Assembly (NCBI RefSeq): GCF_001598335.1
Contig: NZ_BCYT01000012.1
Location: 24,686 to 88,685 of the forward strand
Reading direction: 5' to 3'
DNA from: Sphingobium abikonense NBRC 16140
GTDB lineage: Bacteria; Pseudomonadota; Alphaproteobacteria; Sphingomonadales; Sphingomonadaceae
DNA length: 64,000 nt
Position numbers and translations under genes: made by a program. Below are positions 15,659 to 24,278 of this stretch, piece by piece (position 1 is the stretch's first letter; each line of letters starts with the position of its first letter). The notes below the pieces were generated by a model. That model was not told the DNA's origin and ran no database searches. It was given only the letters and a program-made list of their open reading frames with translations.

Positions 15659-18031
15659 ATGTCCGTCCGTTTGTCCCTTCGTCGTTCCGCGCGCGCTGCT
15701 TTGTTGCTGGCGAGCGCCACCGGTGCCTTGAGCGCAGCGCATGCGCAGGAGCCGGCCCCGGCCGACGAAGACCTGATCACCGTGACGGGCCGGCGCGTGT
15801 CGCAATCGTCGGAAGCGATCGGCGAGGACAAGATCAGCAACGTCGTCGCGGTCACGCGAGAGGCGCTGCTGTCCGCGCCGTCTGGCATTTCGGGCCTCAA
15901 GATGCTGGAGCAGCTGCCTGGCTTCAACGTCCAGACCGATGGCGCGCTGGGGTTGTATGAGTTCGGCAACAGCGTCCAGACCCGCGCCTTCAACCTCGAC
16001 CAGATCGGCTTCGTGGTCGATGGCATCCCGACCGGTCGTAGCGACGCCTTTGGCGGCAGTCCGGTGTTCCGCTATGTCGACAATGAAAATCTGGGCGTCG
16101 TGGAAGCAGCGGTGGGCGCTGGCGACGTGTCCTTGCCCAGCTATTCGACGCTGGGGCCGGTGGTGCAGTATAACAGCATCGCGCCGCAGGAGGATATGGG
16201 CCTGTTCGTGTCGCAGAGCTTTGGCGACTTCAACATGAAGCGCACCTTCATTCGCGCCAGCACCGGACGCGTCGGACCGCTCAAGGCCTATATCAGCCGC
16301 ACCAAGCTGGACACCGACCTGTGGCGTGGGCCGGGTTCGGTCGATCGCGAACATTGGGAAGGGCAGATCCATGCCGACCTGGGCGGCGACAGCTGGGCGC
16401 GGTTCAAATTCGTGTCGAACGACTTTTTCGACTATGATTCACCAACGCTCAGCCGCGCTCAATATAATTGCACGGTCACGAGCCTGACGGGCGCGTGCGG
16501 GCGCGACTATGCCTATATCGAAAATGTGCCGAACACGACGCCGGGCTTCGAACCGACCGTTCCGGGCGTCTATTATTCCAACAGCAATTATGCGCAGGTC
16601 TACAACCTCGCCATCAATGTGCGGAAGGACAAGCTGTATGGCGCAACCTTCCATGCCGGCATCGCCGATGGCGTCTGGGCCGAATCAACCCTCTATTGGG
16701 AGGATAAGAGCGGCTATGGCGTGTCGCCCGACACCTATGCCAATTCGCTGGCCCGCTATACCGCGCAAGCCGCTGTCGGATTGCCCGTCACCGCGCCGAA
16801 GGGCGTGGAATTTGGCCGGTCGGGCGTGGGCGGCGACCGTTATGGCATCACGACAAAGCTGCACTGGGAGATGGGCGTCAATACGGTCGAAACCGGCATG
16901 TGGGCGGAAGTCGACAAATATCATCGCACGCAGGCGCGCTATAACACCGTCGATGGCGCTCCCGATGGCGCGCCGCTGCTCGACGAGCTTGTCTATCTGC
17001 GGCGCGATTATCGCTCGAAGCGCGATACGCTCCAGATATTCCTGAAGGACACGCTCAAGCTTGCCGACGAGCAACTGGTGCTGGACCTTGGCTTCAAGGG
17101 CCTGATGATGGATTATCGCTATGATGGCTATCGCGACTTTGCCGACTATTATCTGACGGTGGGCGGCGTTGCGGTGCCGGGCTATGGCCGCAGCGTCAAT
17201 CGCGCCCAATATCGCGACATGTTCCTGCCGATGGCGGGCCTGCTCTACAAGATTGACGGCCGCACCCAGGTCTTTGCCTCCTATGCCGAGAATATGGCGC
17301 TGCCCAAGGGGATGGACGACATTTATTCCGCCATCCGCGCCGGCGGCGCGCTGGTGCCGCAGCCGGCGCCGGAGCGTTCGACCAATATGGAGGTGGGCAT
17401 CCGCACAAACCAGGGCCAGCTTTATGCTTCGCTCGCCGGCTATTACACGAAGTTCAAGAACCGCATCCAGTCGATCACGACGATCCTGCCGGGCAGCGGC
17501 GGCGCGGCGACCGAGACATTTTACCAGAATGTCGGCCGGGTGCGCGCCTATGGCGTCGAATTCAGCGGCACCTACAAGCCCGCCTTCCTCAATGGGCTGG
17601 CCTATGGCAACCTCAACGTCACCTATAACAACGCCAAGTTCAAGGATGACATCCCCGCCGCCACGCCGATCGAGATTGCGGGCAAATATATCCCCGACAG
17701 CGCGAAATGGATCGTCGGCGGCGGCGTGACGATCGAGCCGGCCAGCTGGCTGGTGGCCAATATCTCGGGCAAATATACCTCGAAGCGCTGGTCGACCTTT
17801 ACCAACACGCCAGGGTCCAGCGTGCCGGGCTTTACCGTGTTCAGCGCCTATATCGACATTGGCGACGGCTGGACCTTTGGCCCGATCAAGAGCGTGAAGG
17901 CGCGGTTCAACATCGACAATCTGTTCGACAAGGATACGCTGTCCTACATTTCCTCGTCCGTGACCGGCGACGGTTTCTTCCGCCCGCTCAGCCCGCGCAC
18001 CTTCCAGTTCACGCTGACGGGGGAAATCTGA
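15659..18031 (+). CDS. TonB-dependent receptor
   Basis: This is an outer-membrane gated transporter of 790 residues. The N-terminus is a cleaved signal peptide ending around AHAQ (about residue 30). The likely TonB box follows at about 41-46 in EDLITVTGRR. A plug domain comes next (to about residue 170), with GVVEAAVG-like strands. The barrel ends SPRTFQFTLTGEI, with the C-terminal aromatic typical of outer-membrane proteins. AGGGAG lies 7 bases before the ATG. Its stop overlaps the start of a secreted M19 dipeptidase gene (TGATG), so the two are made together. The pairing suggests uptake of peptides or peptide-like compounds. It could equally import another ligand that needs the dipeptidase later. 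Confidence 0.93.
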   Translation: MSVRLSLRRSARAALLLASATGALSAAHAQEPAPADEDLITVTGRRVSQSSEAIGEDKISNVVAVTREALLSAPSGISGLKMLEQLPGFNVQTDGALGLYEFGNSVQTRAFNLDQIGFVVDGIPTGRSDAFGGSPVFRYVDNENLGVVEAAVGAGDVSLPSYSTLGPVVQYNSIAPQEDMGLFVSQSFGDFNMKRTFIRASTGRVGPLKAYISRTKLDTDLWRGPGSVDREHWEGQIHADLGGDSWARFKFVSNDFFDYDSPTLSRAQYNCTVTSLTGACGRDYAYIENVPNTTPGFEPTVPGVYYSNSNYAQVYNLAINVRKDKLYGATFHAGIADGVWAESTLYWEDKSGYGVSPDTYANSLARYTAQAAVGLPVTAPKGVEFGRSGVGGDRYGITTKLHWEMGVNTVETGMWAEVDKYHRTQARYNTVDGAPDGAPLLDELVYLRRDYRSKRDTLQIFLKDTLKLADEQLVLDLGFKGLMMDYRYDGYRDFADYYLTVGGVAVPGYGRSVNRAQYRDMFLPMAGLLYKIDGRTQVFASYAENMALPKGMDDIYSAIRAGGALVPQPAPERSTNMEVGIRTNQGQLYASLAGYYTKFKNRIQSITTILPGSGGAATETFYQNVGRVRAYGVEFSGTYKPAFLNGLAYGNLNVTYNNAKFKDDIPAATPIEIAGKYIPDSAKWIVGGGVTIEPASWLVANISGKYTSKRWSTFTNTPGSSVPGFTVFSAYIDIGDGWTFGPIKSVKARFNIDNLFDKDTLSYISSSVTGDGFFRPLSPRTFQFTLTGEI

Positions 18032-19257
18032 TGCGGATGATGAGGATGGGGGCGGCGCTGATGGCGCTGCTCCCGACGGCCGCGATGGCGCAGGGACCGG
18101 TGGTGTCGAAGCAGACCTACCAATTGCATCAGAAGTTGCTGACGCTCGACAGTCATCTCGACACGCCGGCCTCGCTCGACCTGCCCGGCTGGTCGATCGA
18201 CGAAGAACATGACGTGCTGCATGATTTCACGCAGGTCGACCTGCCGCGCATGAAGAAGGGCGGGCTGGATGGCGGCTTCTGGGCGATCTACACGCCGCAG
18301 GGTCCGGTGACGATCGAAGGGTTCCGCAAGGCGCGCGACTTTGCGATCCTGCGCGGCCTGTCGATCCGCAATATGGTGGCGGCCGATCCCGCCAATTTCG
18401 CGCTCGCGACAGAGGTGAAGGATGCCGCGCCCATTGCCGCCAAGGGCAAACGGATCGTCTATATGTCGATCGAAAACGCCTATCCGCTGGGCGAGGATGT
18501 GTCGTTGCTCGACACATTCTACGCCATGGGCGTCCGCGTGGTGGGGTTTGCCCATTTTGCGCATAACCAGTTCGCCGACAGTTCGACCGACCCGTCCGGC
18601 AAGCCGCGCTTTGGCGGGCTGTCGCCGCTGGGCAAGGAACTGCTCAAGGAAATGAACCGCATCGGCGTCGTGCCCGATGCCTCGCACAGCAGCGACCAGG
18701 TGCTGGACGATCTGCTGACGCTCTCGACGACCCCGGTGCTGCTCACCCATTCGGGCTGCAAGGCGGTCTATGACCATCCGCGCAATATTGACGACACGCA
18801 TTTGAAGGCGCTGGCGGCCAAGGGCGGGGTCATCCAGATGAACGCCTATGGCGCCTATCTGCGCGCGTCCAAGCCGAACCCTCAGCGGCAGGAGGCGTTA
18901 AAGGCGCTCTATGGCCAGATGCGCGAAGGCGCGAAACTGTCAGCGGAAAAGCGCGCCGAACTGCTGGCGAAGCGCCAGGAGATCGACCGCCTCTACCCCG
19001 ATACCGACCGGCCGAGCTTTGACGGTTTCATGAAGCATATGCTCCATGCGCTGGAGGTCGTCGGCCCGGATCATGTCGGGATCGGCGCGGACTGGGATGG
19101 CGGCGGCGGCGTCGTCGGCATGGAGGATGTGGTCGACCTGCCCAAGATCACCGCCGCCCTGATCAAGGCCGGTTACAGCGAGGCGGACGTCCAGAAAATC
19201 TGGTCAGGCAATGTCCTGCGCGTGCTGGCGGCGGCGGAGGCGGGGAAAGCCCAATAG
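18031..19257 (+). CDS. secreted membrane dipeptidase (peptidase M19)
   Basis: M19 dipeptidases are binuclear zinc hydrolases that cut dipeptides, some accepting D-residues. The 408-residue product begins with a signal peptide (MRMMRMGAALMALLPTAAMA, then Q). The zinc ligands are visible: LDSHLDT (H-x-D), SIENAY with the bridging glutamate, DASHSS and THSGCKAV with histidines, and GADWDGGG near the C-terminus. The length is normal. The ATG at 18031 overlaps the stop of the TonB receptor, and the two form one operon. The product should act in the periplasm on material brought in by that receptor. An ATG two codons further is an equal start candidate. Confidence 0.92.
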   Translation: MRMMRMGAALMALLPTAAMAQGPVVSKQTYQLHQKLLTLDSHLDTPASLDLPGWSIDEEHDVLHDFTQVDLPRMKKGGLDGGFWAIYTPQGPVTIEGFRKARDFAILRGLSIRNMVAADPANFALATEVKDAAPIAAKGKRIVYMSIENAYPLGEDVSLLDTFYAMGVRVVGFAHFAHNQFADSSTDPSGKPRFGGLSPLGKELLKEMNRIGVVPDASHSSDQVLDDLLTLSTTPVLLTHSGCKAVYDHPRNIDDTHLKALAAKGGVIQMNAYGAYLRASKPNPQRQEALKALYGQMREGAKLSAEKRAELLAKRQEIDRLYPDTDRPSFDGFMKHMLHALEVVGPDHVGIGADWDGGGGVVGMEDVVDLPKITAALIKAGYSEADVQKIWSGNVLRVLAAAEAGKAQ

Positions 19258-19271
19258 GCGCGCGTTCGCGT

Positions 19272-20156
19272 CTATTTCCCCTCCAGCATCTCGATCATCA
19301 GGGAGAAGTCGCGCGCGGCCTCTCCCTGGTTGGCGAGCATCTGGTAGAGCGCCTCGGCCGCGTTGCCCATCGGCACCGACGCGCCGACGGATGCGGCCGC
19401 CGCGCCCGCCAGTTTGAGGTCTTTCAGCATCAAGCCCACGGCAAAGCCGCCCTGATAGCCATTGTCGGCGGGCGTTTGCGGACCAACGCCTGGCACGGGG
19501 CAATAGCTGGTCATCGACCAGCTCTGGCCCGACGACACGCTGCTGATATCGTAGAAGGTCTGCGGGTCGAGCCCCAGCTTCTTTGCCATGGCAAAGGTTT
19601 CGCACGTCGCCACCATGGTCGCGCCCAGCAGCATGTTGTTGCAGATTTTGGCCGCCTGCCCATTGCCTGCGCCGCCCGCGTGGATCACTGCCTTGCCCAT
19701 GGCGGACAGGATCGGCCTGGCGCTGTCGAAGGCCGTATCGGTGCCGCCCACCATGAAGGTGAGTGTGCCGCCATTGGCCGCGGCAATGCCCCCCGATACC
19801 GGCGCGTCCACCATGGCGAACCCGGCGGCGAGAGCCGCTTCGCTGACGCGCCGCGCGGTGGCGACGTCGATGGTGGAGCAGTCGAGGAACAGCGCGCCGG
19901 GCCTGGCCGCACCGAATATCTCGCCGGTATAGACCGCCTCGACATGGGTTCCGGCCGGCAGCATGGTGACGACGGCGTCGGCCCCCGTCGCCGCGTCGGC
20001 GGCACTGGCCGCGCGCACCGCGCCATGGCTCTCGGCCCTCGCCAGCGCCTCTTCCGACAGGTCGAAGGCGCGCACGGCATAGCCGTTCTTGAGCAGGTTG
20101 GCGGCCATGCCGCCACCCATATTGCCAAGGCCGATGAAGGCGATCGTCTGGGTCAT
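19272..20156 (-). CDS. mmsB: 3-hydroxyisobutyrate dehydrogenase
   Basis: MmsB oxidises 3-hydroxyisobutyrate to methylmalonate semialdehyde in valine breakdown. The 294-residue protein starts MTQTIAFIGLGNMGGGMAANL (NAD-binding GxGxMG). It has DAPVSGGIAAANGGTLTFMVGG (substrate segment, about residues 116-137) and GNGQAAKICNNMLLG with the catalytic lysine (about 165-179). The open frame runs upstream without family sequence, and the ATG at 20156 with GAGAGGA before it is the start. It is the last gene of a minus-strand operon with a 3-hydroxyisobutyryl-CoA hydrolase and an acyl-CoA dehydrogenase, which are the two preceding steps of the same path. Confidence 0.93.
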   Translation of the reverse strand: MTQTIAFIGLGNMGGGMAANLLKNGYAVRAFDLSEEALARAESHGAVRAASAADAATGADAVVTMLPAGTHVEAVYTGEIFGAARPGALFLDCSTIDVATARRVSEAALAAGFAMVDAPVSGGIAAANGGTLTFMVGGTDTAFDSARPILSAMGKAVIHAGGAGNGQAAKICNNMLLGATMVATCETFAMAKKLGLDPQTFYDISSVSSGQSWSMTSYCPVPGVGPQTPADNGYQGGFAVGLMLKDLKLAGAAAASVGASVPMGNAAEALYQMLANQGEAARDFSLMIEMLEGK

Positions 20157-20200
20157 GTCGGCATCCTCTCTGCGGTTATGGCTCTCTGTGATGTTGGGGA

Positions 20201-21286
20201 TCAGGCGTCGGCGACGTCGGGCAGGGGCGTCCAGCTTTTGTCGGCGGGCAGCGGTTCGAAGATCGCGTCGATCATCGCGTCGCTCACCTCTTCGAGCGTC
20301 GCCGGGTTCCAACGCGGCGCATTGTCCTTGTCGACGATCACCGCCCGCACGCCTTCGACGAAATCGGGGCGGCGGATGACGGCGCAGGCGATGCCATATT
20401 CCATCGCCATATTGTCGGCGAAACTGGGCTGGGCCGCGCCTTCGACCAACTGGCGCAGCGCGACCTTGATCGTCTGAGGCGATTTGGTGCGCAGGGTCGA
20501 CAGCTGCTTTTGCGCCCATTCGCCTCCGTCGGCTTCCAGTGCCGCGACGATCTCCTCGGCCCTGTCGGACGCGAACAGCCGGTCGATATCGGCGCGCGAC
20601 GCGACGAGCTTTGACGCGGGCGGCTGGGCGCTGGCGGCGTCGAGCACGAGCGTCAGGTCCCACGGGTTGGTGAGGACGCGCGCCTTGACCGCGTCCAGCG
20701 CTTCGGACGGCATATAATGGGTGGCGATGCCTATAGCGGCGCAATCGGCGCCATCGATCCGCGCCCCGGTCGCGGCGAGCCAGGCGCCGACGCGCCCCGG
20801 CAGCCGCGGCAGATACCAGCCGCCGCCCACATCGGGAAACAGGCCGATGCCGGTTTCGGGCATGGCGAAGGTGGTGCGTTCGGTCGCCACGCGGTAACGC
20901 GCGGGCAGGGACAGGCCCACGCCCCCGCCCATGACGATGCCGTCCATGAAGGCGACGATCGGCTTTTCATAGACGAACAACAGATGGTTCATCCGATATT
21001 CGATGCTGAAGAAGCGCTCGGCCTCCACGCAATCCGTCTTTGCGCTGTTGGCGATGAGGGCGATGTCGCCCCCGGCGCAGAAGCCGCGCGACAATTTGGG
21101 ATCGCCATCGGGCGCGGGCAGATGGTCGATCATGACCGCGACCACGCGGTCGTCCTTCGCCCAGCCGAGCAGCGCGTCGATGATGGCGACGCACATTTCG
21201 GGCGTGAGCGCATGGATCGCCCTGGGCCGGTTCAGCCGGATGCGGCCGACGCCATTTTCGATGAAGGCCAGCACCGGGTCCGTCAT
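20201..21286 (-). CDS. 3-hydroxyisobutyryl-CoA hydrolase / enoyl-CoA hydratase family protein
   Basis: This crotonase-fold enzyme most likely removes CoA from 3-hydroxyisobutyryl-CoA in valine catabolism. The 361-residue product is longer than a simple hydratase, as HIBYL-CoA hydrolases are. It shows FCAGGDIALIANS (about residues 62-74), IVMGGGVGLSLPARYRVATE, and MPETGIGLFPDVGGGWYLPRL with the catalytic glutamate. AGGAGA stands five bases before the ATG at 21286, so I prefer this start over the ATG at 21322. It lies between the acyl-CoA dehydrogenase and mmsB, with short gaps of 32 and 44 bp. A simple enoyl-CoA hydratase role is less likely given the C-terminal extension. Confidence 0.87.
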   Translation of the reverse strand: MTDPVLAFIENGVGRIRLNRPRAIHALTPEMCVAIIDALLGWAKDDRVVAVMIDHLPAPDGDPKLSRGFCAGGDIALIANSAKTDCVEAERFFSIEYRMNHLLFVYEKPIVAFMDGIVMGGGVGLSLPARYRVATERTTFAMPETGIGLFPDVGGGWYLPRLPGRVGAWLAATGARIDGADCAAIGIATHYMPSEALDAVKARVLTNPWDLTLVLDAASAQPPASKLVASRADIDRLFASDRAEEIVAALEADGGEWAQKQLSTLRTKSPQTIKVALRQLVEGAAQPSFADNMAMEYGIACAVIRRPDFVEGVRAVIVDKDNAPRWNPATLEEVSDAMIDAIFEPLPADKSWTPLPDVADA

Positions 21287-21318
21287 GTCGATCTCCTGCT
21301 GATGGGGCGTTGCAGCCA

Positions 21319-22464
21319 TCATCCCTGCCGCAGCATGTCGCGCGCAACGATCATGCGCATCACCTGGTTGGTGCCCTCCAGGATCGAATGGACGCGCAGG
21401 TCGCGCCAGAAGCGTTCGACCGGATAGTCCATCAGATAGCCATAGCCGCCATGCAGTTGGAGCGCGCGGTCGACCACCGACGATCCGGTGTCGGTCGCCA
21501 GCCGCTTGGCCATGGCGGCAAAGCGCGTCTTGTCGGGCGCATTTTCCGTCACCTTGACGGCAGCCGCATAGAGGAGGGTCCGCGCGGCCTCCAACTCGGT
21601 CAGCATGTCGGCCAGCATGAATTGCGTATTCTGGAAATCGGCGATCGCCTGGCCGAACTGCTTGCGTTCCTTGGTATAGCGCACGGCTTCGTCGATGCAG
21701 CGCTGCGCCCCGCCCAGCGAGCAGGCGCCGATATTGAGCCGTCCGCCATCCAGCCCCATCATGGCGATGCGAAAACCTTCGCCCTCCGCCCCGACGAGAT
21801 TGTCGACCGGCACGCGCACGCCGTCGAAATTCACCTGCGCCGTGGGTTGCGAATGCCAGCCAAGCTTGCGTTCCTGCGCGCCGAAACTGACGCCCTCCAT
21901 ATCCTTTTCGATGACGAGGCAGCTGATCCCCTTGGGACCGTCCTCACCCGTCCGCACCATGACGACATAGATTTCGTTCTCGCCGCCGCCGGAAATAAAC
22001 TGCTTGGACCCGGTGACGACATAATGATCGCCATCGCGCACGGCCTGCGTCTTGAGCGCGGCGGCGTCCGATCCCGATCCCGCTTCGGTCAGGCAATAGC
22101 TGCCGATGCGGTCCATCGGGATCATGGAGGGCAGATATTTGTCCTTGACCGCCTGGCTGCCGAAGCGGTCGATCATCCATGCGGCCATGTTGTGAATCGA
22201 GATGAAGGCGCTGGTCGACGGGCAGCCATAGGCCATCGCTTCCATGATGAGCGCGGCCTCCAGCCGGCCAAGGCCGATGCCGCCCGACGCTTCCGACACA
22301 TAGATGCCGCCAAAGCCAAGCTCTGCGGCGGATTTGATCGTGTCGCGCGGGAAGATATGTTTTTCGTCCCATTCGGCGGCAAACGGGGTGATGGCGTCGG
22401 CCGTGAAGCGCTGCGCCATGTCCTGGATCGCGCGCTGGTCTTCGGTCAGATCAAATTGGGTCAT
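21319..22464 (-). CDS. acyl-CoA dehydrogenase (probably isobutyryl-CoA type)
   Basis: This FAD enzyme introduces the 2,3-double bond in acyl-CoA. The 381-residue protein has CLTEAGSGSDAAALKT (about residues 121-136, the first family signature), and KQFISGGGENEIYVVM. QLHGGYGYLMDYPVERFWRDLRVHSILEGTNQVMR, at the C-terminus, carries the second signature; the active-site glutamate is the one in LEGTNQ. Its place as first gene of the operon with 3-hydroxyisobutyryl-CoA hydrolase and mmsB suggests isobutyryl-CoA as substrate. It is divergent from a LysR gene at 22605, which may control it. Neither an enoyl-CoA hydratase nor an mmsA gene is adjacent. Confidence 0.9.
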   Translation of the reverse strand: MTQFDLTEDQRAIQDMAQRFTADAITPFAAEWDEKHIFPRDTIKSAAELGFGGIYVSEASGGIGLGRLEAALIMEAMAYGCPSTSAFISIHNMAAWMIDRFGSQAVKDKYLPSMIPMDRIGSYCLTEAGSGSDAAALKTQAVRDGDHYVVTGSKQFISGGGENEIYVVMVRTGEDGPKGISCLVIEKDMEGVSFGAQERKLGWHSQPTAQVNFDGVRVPVDNLVGAEGEGFRIAMMGLDGGRLNIGACSLGGAQRCIDEAVRYTKERKQFGQAIADFQNTQFMLADMLTELEAARTLLYAAAVKVTENAPDKTRFAAMAKRLATDTGSSVVDRALQLHGGYGYLMDYPVERFWRDLRVHSILEGTNQVMRMIVARDMLRQG

Positions 22465-22583
22465 GCTCTCCTAGCTCCGCGCCTGTTCCGTCATGTCGGT
22501 CTGCGCGCCATGATCTTCGTCTTTGCCGGCTGTAGCAATGCCGCATCCTTGCCAGCAATGGGGAAGTTGTGCATCAATATGCT

Positions 22584-22593
22584 GCAAATTTGC
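22584..22593. promoter_or_regulatory. palindrome GCAAATTTGC before the lysR gene
   Basis: A perfect 10-bp palindrome lies 11 bp before the lysR start and about 120 bp before the divergent acyl-CoA dehydrogenase gene. Its place suits autoregulation by the LysR protein. It is short, so chance is possible. Confidence 0.35.
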
Positions 22594-22604
22594 CGGGAGT
22601 GTCG

Positions 22605-23498
22605 ATGTTCGACTGGGACGATCTGCGCGTGTTCTTGGCGGTCGCCCGTGCGCGCAAGATCGCGCCTTCCGCGCGCGCGCTGGGCATCGACGCGACCACG
22701 ATTGCGCGGCGGCTGTCACGGCTGGAAAAGGCGCTGGGCGCGGACCTGTTCGAAATGGGCGGGGGCGAACGGACGCTGACGGCCAGCGGGCAGGCGCTGC
22801 TGCGCCATGCCGAAGGGGCCGAAAGCGCGGCGCTGGCGGCGATGGAGGAGGTGAAGGGGCAGGAACATCGCCTGAGCGGGCAGGTGCGCCTGTCGGTTGC
22901 CGAAGGGTTCGGAACATGGGTGCTGGCGCCGGGCATGGGCGCGTTCAACCGACGGCATCCCGGCATAAGGCTGGACCTGGTGACGGCATCGGGTTTTCTA
23001 AACCCATCGAACCGGGAAGCCGACATGGCGGTCATGCTGGCGCGTCCGCAGCGCGGCCGGCTGACGGTGCGGCGGCTGGGCGATTATCGCCTGCACCTTT
23101 ATGCCGCGCCCGCCTATCTGGACCGAGCGGGGCATCCGGCCGCGTCAAGCGACCTGCGCCGGCATGTGCTGGTGGGCTATGTGCCCGAATTCATCTTCTC
23201 GCCCGAACTGGATTATCTGGATGAGGTAGAGGCGGGACTGGAGGCGCAGTTGCGCGCGACCAGCATCAACATGCAGCAGCGGATGATCGCGGAAGGGGCG
23301 GGCATAGGGGTGCTGCCCGATTTCATCGGCCGGCGCGATCCGGCTCTGACCGCGATCATGACCGACACGGTGGAAATCACCCGCAGCTTCTGGCTGGTGA
23401 TGCATGGCGACCTGCGCCATCTGGCGCGGATCGGCGCGGTCGCCGACTGGTTGCAGGAACGGGTCGACCTGCTCAGCGGGCAGCGCCCTGCGTCATGA
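22605..23498 (+). CDS. LysR-family transcriptional regulator
   Basis: The 297-residue protein starts MFDWDDLRVFLAVARARKIAPSARAL. Its winged helix-turn-helix (residues 1-60) contains TIARRLSRLEKALGADLFE, as in LysR proteins. A periplasmic-binding-protein-like effector domain follows from about residue 90. The frame is open upstream to 22569, but GGGAG before the ATG at 22605 and the usual MFDWDDLR opening fix the start. It is divergent from the acyl-CoA dehydrogenase/HIBYL-CoA hydrolase/mmsB operon and is the natural candidate for its regulator. The effector is unknown; an acyl-CoA or hydroxyisobutyrate would fit the context. Confidence 0.9.
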   Translation: MFDWDDLRVFLAVARARKIAPSARALGIDATTIARRLSRLEKALGADLFEMGGGERTLTASGQALLRHAEGAESAALAAMEEVKGQEHRLSGQVRLSVAEGFGTWVLAPGMGAFNRRHPGIRLDLVTASGFLNPSNREADMAVMLARPQRGRLTVRRLGDYRLHLYAAPAYLDRAGHPAASSDLRRHVLVGYVPEFIFSPELDYLDEVEAGLEAQLRATSINMQQRMIAEGAGIGVLPDFIGRRDPALTAIMTDTVEITRSFWLVMHGDLRHLARIGAVADWLQERVDLLSGQRPAS

Positions 23499-23560
23499 TC
23501 CGTCACGCAGACCGCGAAAGCTGATCGACGCGGGCGCACGACGCCGCTAAGGGAGTCGCG

Positions 23561-23599
23561 ATGGATAGAGAGCGGTCGCATTTCGCCCATGCAGCATAG
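23561..23599 (+). CDS. possible 12-codon upstream ORF overlapping the methyltransferase start
   Basis: ATG at 23561 has GGGAG five bases upstream and encodes MDRERSHFAHAA before a TAG at 23597-23599. The methyltransferase ATG at 23589 lies inside it in another frame and has no ribosome site of its own. The small frame could therefore deliver ribosomes by coupling. Confidence 0.3.
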   Translation: MDRERSHFAHAA

Positions 23600-24218
23600 G
23601 TCCAAGCGCAGCCGGGCGATCGCCTTGCCCAACAGCGAGTTGCGCACGCGCGCCACCGAATATCTGGATTTCCTGGCCGCTTGGGTGAAGAAGCCCCGGC
23701 AGACCGCCTCGGTCGTGCCGTCCAGCCGCTATCTGGCGCGGCTGATGGTCGAGCAGATCGACCCTGCCGGTGGGCGGGTGCTGGAACTGGGCGGCGGGAC
23801 GGGCGTCTTCACGCGCGCTATCCTGGAAACCGGACTGCCGGCGGATCATTTGGAAGTGGTGGAGATCAACCCGGCCTTCGCACGCGGGTTGCGGCGTCAT
23901 TTTCCTTCGGTTTCGGTGCTGGAAACGCCAGCGCAGATCGTGTCCACGGCGACGGCCGGCGCGCCGGGCGACTATCAGGTCGTGGTAAGCGGCCTGCCGC
24001 TGCTGGCGATGGACCGCCATGTCCATGCCGACATCCTGTCCGAAGCGTTCCGCATGCTGCGGCCGGGCGGCTGTTTCGTGCAGTTCACCTATTCGATGCG
24101 CCCTCCGGTCAACCGCGAGATACTCGACGCGCTGGGGCTGGATGTGGTGCGCGACGGGCACACCGTCCGTAACTTCCCGCCCGCGACCGTTTTCCGGTTC
24201 TTCCGCCGCGGACAATAG
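23589..24218 (+). CDS. PmtA-like phospholipid N-methyltransferase (class I SAM methyltransferase)
   Basis: Proteins like this methylate phosphatidylethanolamine toward phosphatidylcholine. The 209-residue product shows FLAAWVKKPRQTASVVPSSRYLAR (about residues 22-45), the N-terminal motif of the rhizobial Pmt group. It is followed by the SAM site VLELGGGTGVFTRAIL (about 61-76) and LEVVEINPAF (about 85-94). The central acidic/aromatic segment DYQVVVSGLPLLAM stands where other methyltransferases have their motif IV. No membrane segment is seen, so it would be peripheral. The substrate is inferred. The start codon lacks a clear ribosome site and lies within a small upstream frame. The ABC exporter genes begin 60 bp downstream. 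Confidence 0.75.
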   Translation: MQHRSKRSRAIALPNSELRTRATEYLDFLAAWVKKPRQTASVVPSSRYLARLMVEQIDPAGGRVLELGGGTGVFTRAILETGLPADHLEVVEINPAFARGLRRHFPSVSVLETPAQIVSTATAGAPGDYQVVVSGLPLLAMDRHVHADILSEAFRMLRPGGCFVQFTYSMRPPVNREILDALGLDVVRDGHTVRNFPPATVFRFFRRGQ

Positions 24219-24278
24219 GTTGCATAAGGCCATCGGCCTCCTATCTTCGCCGCAACGCGAAAAGGGGGACCGCCTGTC

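Noticed and set aside
21310..22779. 489-residue plus-strand frame opposite the acyl-CoA dehydrogenase
   Set aside because: The minus strand shows both acyl-CoA dehydrogenase signatures. The right part of this frame merges with the beginning of the LysR gene in a wrong frame.
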